From: an uncultured Eubacteriales bacterium
GTDB lineage: Bacteria > Bacillota > Clostridia > Oscillospirales > Acutalibacteraceae
Reading direction: 5' to 3'
DNA: 9,946 nt
Assembly: GCA_934630995.1 (NCBI GenBank)
Contig: CAKTXU010000040.1
Location: forward strand, 1 to 9,946
Both the position numbers and the translations under genes were made by a program. This document shows positions 7,044 to 9,946 of the stretch, one piece after another (position 1 is the first letter of the stretch; each line of letters begins with the position of its first letter). Below the pieces are notes generated by a model. That model was not told the DNA's origin, searched no databases, and was given only the letters and a program-made list of their open reading frames with translations.

Positions 7044-8039
7044 CTACGTATTTGCTAAATAATAGTTGGAATAGGACGGTTGCAACTGCGCGATGCTGTA
7101 ATAATCACCATTGAGGAAGACTATCACTGGTTTTGTGGGAACACTACCAACTAACCCGCAAAGATTCGCAAAGCGATTGGCAATATTTAATCGAATAAAT
7201 GACTGATTTCGTTCCTGTCCCCCATTTTTCAGAATCAGCTTAGCAAAAATATTCAGTTGAGAGGTCGGAGAATACGAGGAATAACTCGAGTCGAAAATAG
7301 GATAAGCAAATTTTGAAAACGTTGAATCATATGCTTTTCGGGCAATAAGTTTTAATGATTTTTGATCATAATAGGAGGACGCCCCTCCTGATACGGATAA
7401 GCCGGCCTGTTGATTGCTAAAAAGAAAGCCGTCTTGAAACAGTTCAACACATACGTTCCGTTCGTTCTCCCGGCCTCTTAGCAATTTAAAATTAGCCGGG
7501 ATCCGCCAGGATGGAGTGTTTTCTACATCGCCGGTTTTTAGAAATTCATCGTAAGGACGACCATACACAAGTATCCCGCGGTCATAGTCGTACAGCCCAT
7601 CTTCATCTGAAGTAAGCGAAATGAGAGTAGTTCCCTTTAATTGGTCTATATTATCGCCCAGAAAATAAGTCTTTGTAAGTGCCGGACTGCATTCGCCCTT
7701 CCATTCTATGATTGCTTTTACAACAACAGCCGAAAAGCCCTCCTGCTTTTCTATTTGAATCGGGCCTGTATACCGCAGGGAACTAGTCGTGGGCGTATTC
7801 CCGTCCAGCGTATAGTATATAGGTGCGGTTTTAGGTACGGCATTATCTCGGTAAATGGAAAGCTCGAAAGACTGTGTCTGAAACGGGTCTTCAGCAGAAA
7901 AATAAAGATATTGATTGACATTTTTAACATAGGTATTCATCATGGCGAGATCCACAGTTTCCTGCCGAAACGAACCAATCAACACGAATGCCAAACTGAT
8001 GACTATAACCGTCATAAAGAAAAATTTAGCTTTTTTCAT
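7044..8039 (-). CDS. N-terminal part of the CotH-family protein, ending at the internal TAG
   Basis: This is the part certain to be translated: 331 residues from ATG 8039, with a weak GGGGG ribosome binding site. Residues 6-23 are hydrophobic after a Lys-rich start (MKKAKFFF) with no lipobox Cys, so a signal peptide or signal anchor exporting the protein. Residues 74-94 (IYYTLDGNTPTTSSLRYTGPI) are the hallmark of chitobiase C-terminal-type domains, which often bind carbohydrate. The CotH part begins with LISLTSDEDGLYDYDRGILVYG (about 139-160) and continues with GLSVSGGASSYYDQKSLKL (213-231), aligned with the RGNSS..KKSY motif of the family but with RG replaced by SG. VIVFLNGDYYSIAQLQPSYSNYYL matches the NGEYWGLY-type motif just before the break. 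Confidence 0.8.
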   Translation of the reverse strand: MKKAKFFFMTVIVISLAFVLIGSFRQETVDLAMMNTYVKNVNQYLYFSAEDPFQTQSFELSIYRDNAVPKTAPIYYTLDGNTPTTSSLRYTGPIQIEKQEGFSAVVVKAIIEWKGECSPALTKTYFLGDNIDQLKGTTLISLTSDEDGLYDYDRGILVYGRPYDEFLKTGDVENTPSWRIPANFKLLRGRENERNVCVELFQDGFLFSNQQAGLSVSGGASSYYDQKSLKLIARKAYDSTFSKFAYPIFDSSYSSYSPTSQLNIFAKLILKNGGQERNQSFIRLNIANRFANLCGLVGSVPTKPVIVFLNGDYYSIAQLQPSYSNYYLANT

Positions 8040-8061
8040 GATATTCCCCCGGTCATTTGCA

Positions 8062-8733
8062 TTACCCTACGGTTTCACCTGTCTCCAATAATGCATTGAC
8101 AGAGCAAACGCCCTTGATGGCCTGTATCTCTTTAACGGCTTGGGCCTTCAGCTTTTTTCTCACCAGCATTTCAAATATTGCTTCACAGGACTGTAAAGAG
8201 GCGTTGGATGCCCGCAGACGCGCGTGCATTCCGTATTTTTTTAAAATGCTATTGATTTCCTCGACATCTAAGGATGTTTCTCCTCTTACAATGATGAGAT
8301 ATTTTATTCCCAGTCTGGAGTAGAAGCTGAAGGCAATGATAACCAACGCAATAAACAGTGTGGAAATCAGAGCAAGTTTAATATTTTGTGATCCCACACT
8401 GAGTCCTTCAACAATAGACCAAAAGATAAAGACAGTATCCCGGGGATCCTTAATAGCTGTTCGAAACCGGACTATCGACAAAGCCCCGACCATCCCCAGG
8501 GAGATAACGATATTACTGCTAATCATAATCATGATGACGATCGTGATTAACAGGATGATGATATTAGATACGTTGAACTTTGCGCTGTAGCTGACCCCGT
8601 TATATGTGATTCGATAGGTTATGAATATTACGGCGCCAATCAGTAAGCCAATACATAACAGGGTTAACATTCGACGGCCGCCAAGACTCTCATTGGTCTT
8701 AAAAAACATGTTGAAGATATCCGTTTTATTCAT
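8062..8733 (-). CDS. DUF4956-family membrane protein
   Basis: A 223-residue protein with the hallmark DUF4956 motif GALSIVRFRTAIKDPRDT (83-100), present intact. Hydrophobic segments lie at about 23-40, 55-73, 74-88, 102-116 and 117-138; the Arg/Asp-rich motif sits between membrane segments. A soluble C-terminal domain of about 80 residues (143-223) follows and looks small and alpha/beta in character. The start at 8733 follows GGAGGGG by about 8 nt; a frame extension to 8787 would overlap the VTC gene. It sits 17 nt after the VTC stop and 22 nt before the CotH gene, so the three genes are one operon. The molecular function of DUF4956 is not known to me; its frequent neighbourhood with VTC and CotH genes suggests a membrane partner of a polymer-forming or surface-modifying system. 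Confidence 0.92.
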   Translation of the reverse strand: MNKTDIFNMFFKTNESLGGRRMLTLLCIGLLIGAVIFITYRITYNGVSYSAKFNVSNIIILLITIVIMIMISSNIVISLGMVGALSIVRFRTAIKDPRDTVFIFWSIVEGLSVGSQNIKLALISTLFIALVIIAFSFYSRLGIKYLIIVRGETSLDVEEINSILKKYGMHARLRASNASLQSCEAIFEMLVRKKLKAQAVKEIQAIKGVCSVNALLETGETVG

Positions 8734-8750
8734 GGAAACATCCCCTCCGC

Positions 8751-9452
8751 CTATATATACTCTTGCATGAGATATCGATTCATACAATACTTACTTACGG
8801 AACAATTTACCAGATGAAATCCTTTTAGGCTTTGCGAAATAAAGCCTAAAAGCTTCTCGTTATACTTTATCTCCAGCACGACTACTCCATCAATAACGGG
8901 GACCCAAGAAAGATCACGCTGAAACAGGTCTAAGCAAAGCTCGGACGATTTAATTTCCGTATCAAATGTGATACGTGTATTATATTGCGCATGTATAAAA
9001 GCTTCCCGCTTATATTCTATTAAAACGACAGGGACATAGCAGCCCAACACCATAGCGGCATAAAAGCGTGCGGCTTGCGGTACATTATATTGAAGAAGTA
9101 CCTGATAATTTCCTTTCATAAGGGCATAACTATCGTCTCTGGATATAGTCAAACTGCTTTTTTGCTGAAAAGAACCTTCTTTTGCTTTCCATTCGAGTTT
9201 TATAACGGATGCATCTTCATCATAAATACGTAGCCGAATTTTTTTTCGACTATTTTCGCCCGCGAGTTTTGCGTTATAATCAAGATTATTCAGAGAATCA
9301 AAATACAAGCTTTTTACCCGGTAGGGACCCGATTGAGAATATGTATCAGCTGTGAGTACACATGCCAACCGTTTCTTAAGGGCTAGCGCATCGGAATAGC
9401 TCATTATATATTTTAATTCATTTCGTTGAACTGACAGTACGGTGTTTGCCAC
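8751..9452 (-). CDS. VTC-domain protein, polyphosphate polymerase-like
   Basis: A 233-residue soluble protein consisting almost entirely of a VTC domain, the CYTH-like tunnel fold that in yeast Vtc4 makes polyphosphate from ATP. Seen in order: RNELKY (10-15), YRVKSLYFDS (44-53), KIRLRIY (71-77), IKLEWKAKEG (84-93), VLIEYKREAF (143-152), RITFDTEI (160-167), VVLEIKYNEKL (191-201). The alternating Arg/Lys strands and the late Glu194 and Lys196 correspond to the phosphate and metal-binding residues of the family. It lacks the SPX domain and membrane helices of yeast VTC proteins; DUF4956 downstream may supply the membrane part. The GTG at 9452 is chosen because the next Met (17) would remove RNELKY; the ribosome binding site is weak (AGGGAT). 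It is the first gene of the operon. Stop is TAG, with an in-frame TGA seven codons later overlapping the DUF4956 ATG. Polymerase activity is inferred. Confidence 0.9.
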   Translation of the reverse strand: MANTVLSVQRNELKYIMSYSDALALKKRLACVLTADTYSQSGPYRVKSLYFDSLNNLDYNAKLAGENSRKKIRLRIYDEDASVIKLEWKAKEGSFQQKSSLTISRDDSYALMKGNYQVLLQYNVPQAARFYAAMVLGCYVPVVLIEYKREAFIHAQYNTRITFDTEIKSSELCLDLFQRDLSWVPVIDGVVVLEIKYNEKLLGFISQSLKGFHLVNCSVSKYCMNRYLMQEYI

Positions 9453-9509
9453 GCTTTCACATCCCTATCTTGTTGTGAAATATCTTCTCAAACGCCCTAT
9501 GTATATAGC

Positions 9510-9543
9510 AAAAGACGCCGAATACTTAGAGAGATTCGACGTC
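9510..9543 (-). terminator. Terminator-like hairpin in the leader of the VTC operon
   Basis: GACGCCGAAT (9514-9523) and ATTCGACGTC (9534-9543) form a 10-bp stem with a 10-nt loop, followed on the minus strand by TTTT (9510-9513). The one non-Watson-Crick position is G-U on the minus strand and A-C on the plus strand, favouring a minus-strand RNA. It lies about 58 nt before the VTC start, so it might stop readthrough from the right or act as an attenuator. The U tract is short. Confidence 0.45.
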
Positions 9544-9559
9544 CTTTACATTGTAAAGG
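9543..9559. repeat. 17-bp palindrome upstream of the VTC operon
   Basis: CCTTTACA and TGTAAAGG flank a single central base, giving a perfect 8+1+8 palindrome that touches the leader hairpin. It could be a regulator site or the first of two alternating leader hairpins. Nothing else identifies the binding protein. Confidence 0.5.
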
Positions 9560-9594
9560 GTTATAAAAGGGATAAACTTCCGATAATCTCAGAT

Positions 9595-9633
9595 AAAAAA
9601 GAACCTGCAATGCGCAACTTGCTCACCGCAGGT
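9595..9633 (-). terminator. Rho-independent terminator after the tRNA-like gene
   Basis: On the minus strand ACCTGC and GCAGGT form the base of a hairpin with an inner partial stem (TG-A-GCAA / TTGC-G-CA), followed by TCTTTTTT. It starts about 5 nt after the predicted 3' end of the tRNA-like sequence, so that transcript is probably monocistronic and separate from the VTC operon. Confidence 0.75.
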
Positions 9634-9636
9634 ATG

Positions 9637-9710
9637 ATACACCCAAAGAATTTGAACCCCCGGCCTTTGGAATCGGAAACCACTGCGATATCCAGCTTCG
9701 CCACGGGCGG
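9637..9710 (-). tRNA. tRNA-like gene, apparent anticodon CCG (Arg), imperfect fold
   Basis: Read on the minus strand, the D arm is canonical (GCGA, loop AGCTGGATA, TCGC), the anticodon loop is TTCCGAT with CCG, and the T loop TTCAAAT is preceded by GGGGG. The rest is irregular: the anticodon stem has mismatches at its top and bottom pairs, the T stem consists mostly of G-U pairs, and the acceptor stem fits only with a shift (CGCCCG with TGGGTG, or GATATATCC with GGGTGTATC). Position 37 is A where tRNA-Arg(CCG) normally has G. No CCA is encoded. A promoter (9732-9760) and a terminator (9595-9633) frame it, so it is probably transcribed. It may be a divergent tRNA, a decaying tRNA gene or a tRNA-like RNA. 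Confidence 0.55.
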
Positions 9711-9731
9711 ATATATCGGTGAAGCACAACT

Positions 9732-9760
9732 ATAGTACACCCTTTTCTCTGTTTTGGCAA
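9732..9760 (-). promoter_or_regulatory. Promoter of the tRNA-like gene
   Basis: On the minus strand TTGCCA (9755-9760) lies 17 bp before TACTAT (9732-9737). Initiation would fall near 9725, giving a short 5' leader of about 15 nt before the tRNA-like sequence. Confidence 0.65.
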
Positions 9761-9946
9761 GCCCCAATTTTTTAATTTTCGACAAGATTCCCCCTTTGTC
9801 CTTGTTTTGGTCTTGGGGGTACACTGCGGGTAGCGGATACACAAAAACAAACGGATTGTGGGAAACGGGAGATGCCGCTTCATATGGTGAGGAGCGCCGC
9901 CTGTTCCATCTCCGCACAACAATCACCCGCCCGAAGGCTACAAAAG
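9761..9946. other. Right-edge interval with an imperfect hairpin, no gene recognised
   Basis: No convincing gene is visible. Reading frames exist on the minus strand, but they run through the tRNA promoter and the tRNA-like gene and show no family signature. An imperfect inverted repeat joins 9854-9874 (GATTGTG and GGAGATG) with 9907-9924 (CATCTCC and CACAACAATC), closing a loop of about 32 nt. It may belong to a transcript that starts outside the window. Confidence 0.4.

Larger units (their letters stand above)
5748..8039 (-). pseudogene. CotH-kinase-family surface protein gene interrupted by one in-frame TAG codon
   Basis: From the ATG at 8039 the frame runs for 764 codons to a TAG at 5748-5750, broken only by a TAG at 7044-7046 (codon 332). 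There is no frameshift: the CotH domain resumes in the same frame directly after it (NVEEESIRIYEYSDW, codons 333-347). Domain order: N-terminal hydrophobic segment (about 6-23), chitobiase/hexosaminidase C-terminal-type domain (about 56-127), CotH kinase-like domain (about 135-535), a GW-containing bacterial repeat (about 548-632), and a lamin-tail domain (about 636-763). CotH proteins are atypical protein kinases, first known from spore coats. The stop falls inside the CotH domain, before the DLD metal-binding motif, so the short product should be inactive unless the codon is read through. Possibilities are a recent nonsense mutation, a sequencing or assembly error, or readthrough. The gene starts 22 nt after the DUF4956 stop and is the last gene of the operon. 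Confidence 0.85.

Noticed and set aside
7641..8099. Plus-strand open frame of 152 codons
   Set aside because: It is antisense to the CotH and DUF4956 genes and has no family features.
9637..9710. Amber suppressor or pyrrolysine tRNA explaining the internal TAG
   Set aside because: The anticodon loop reads TTCCGAT; no CTA anticodon is present, and the body does not resemble tRNA-Pyl.
5640..9760. Integrative element with attachment sites at the tRNA-like gene
   Set aside because: No integrase is present and I could not find a copy of the tRNA 3' end near the left composition boundary.
9561..9926. Small minus-strand open frames at the right edge
   Set aside because: They overlap the tRNA-like gene, its promoter and terminator, and their translations show no recognisable domain or good ribosome binding site.
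1..9946. CRISPR array
   Set aside because: No set of regularly spaced repeats was seen anywhere in the window.

Overview
The window looks like part of a genome from an anaerobic, plant-fibre-degrading Clostridia-type bacterium, possibly a gut Oscillospiraceae/Ruminococcaceae relative. This rests on strong AGGAGG-type ribosome binding sites, a xylan/xylose gene set, and a VTC/DUF4956/CotH cluster of the kind seen in such genomes. Assignment to a genus is not possible from this sequence alone.

Positions 1-4000 (minus strand, GC-rich) form a xylose-use operon in the order LacI-family regulator, xylose isomerase (xylA), GH3 beta-xylosidase/beta-glucosidase (cut by the left edge). The regulator has a near-consensus promoter (TTGACA, 17 bp, TATACT). 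A perfect 12-bp palindrome, GTGCACGTGCAC, lies just after this promoter, and a second copy lies just before xylA. This suggests one repressor controls its own promoter and entry into xylA/GH3. The GH3 enzyme would release xylose from xylo-oligosaccharides and XylA would convert it to xylulose. No xylulokinase or transporter is in the window.

Positions 4000-5460 (plus strand) hold a divergent gene for a UroD/MtaA-superfamily protein of unknown substrate, with its own promoter and a strong terminator that looks bidirectional.

Positions 5376-5747 have no protein gene but contain the most striking structure in the window: a compact three-way-junction fold between about 5493 and 5644. G-U pairs place it on the minus strand. 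A TATAAT promoter-like sequence lies upstream and the bidirectional terminator downstream. It may be an unannotated structured RNA of roughly 270 nt.

Positions 5748-9452 (minus strand, clearly more AT-rich) hold a three-gene operon: a VTC-domain protein, a DUF4956 membrane protein, and a secreted or membrane-anchored CotH-kinase-like protein with chitobiase-type, repeat and lamin-tail domains. The CotH gene is interrupted by a single in-frame TAG; the reading frame is otherwise intact for 764 codons.

Positions 9453-9946 are non-coding as far as can be seen. They carry a leader hairpin, a terminator, an imperfect tRNA-Arg(CCG)-like gene with its own promoter, and an imperfect hairpin at the right edge.
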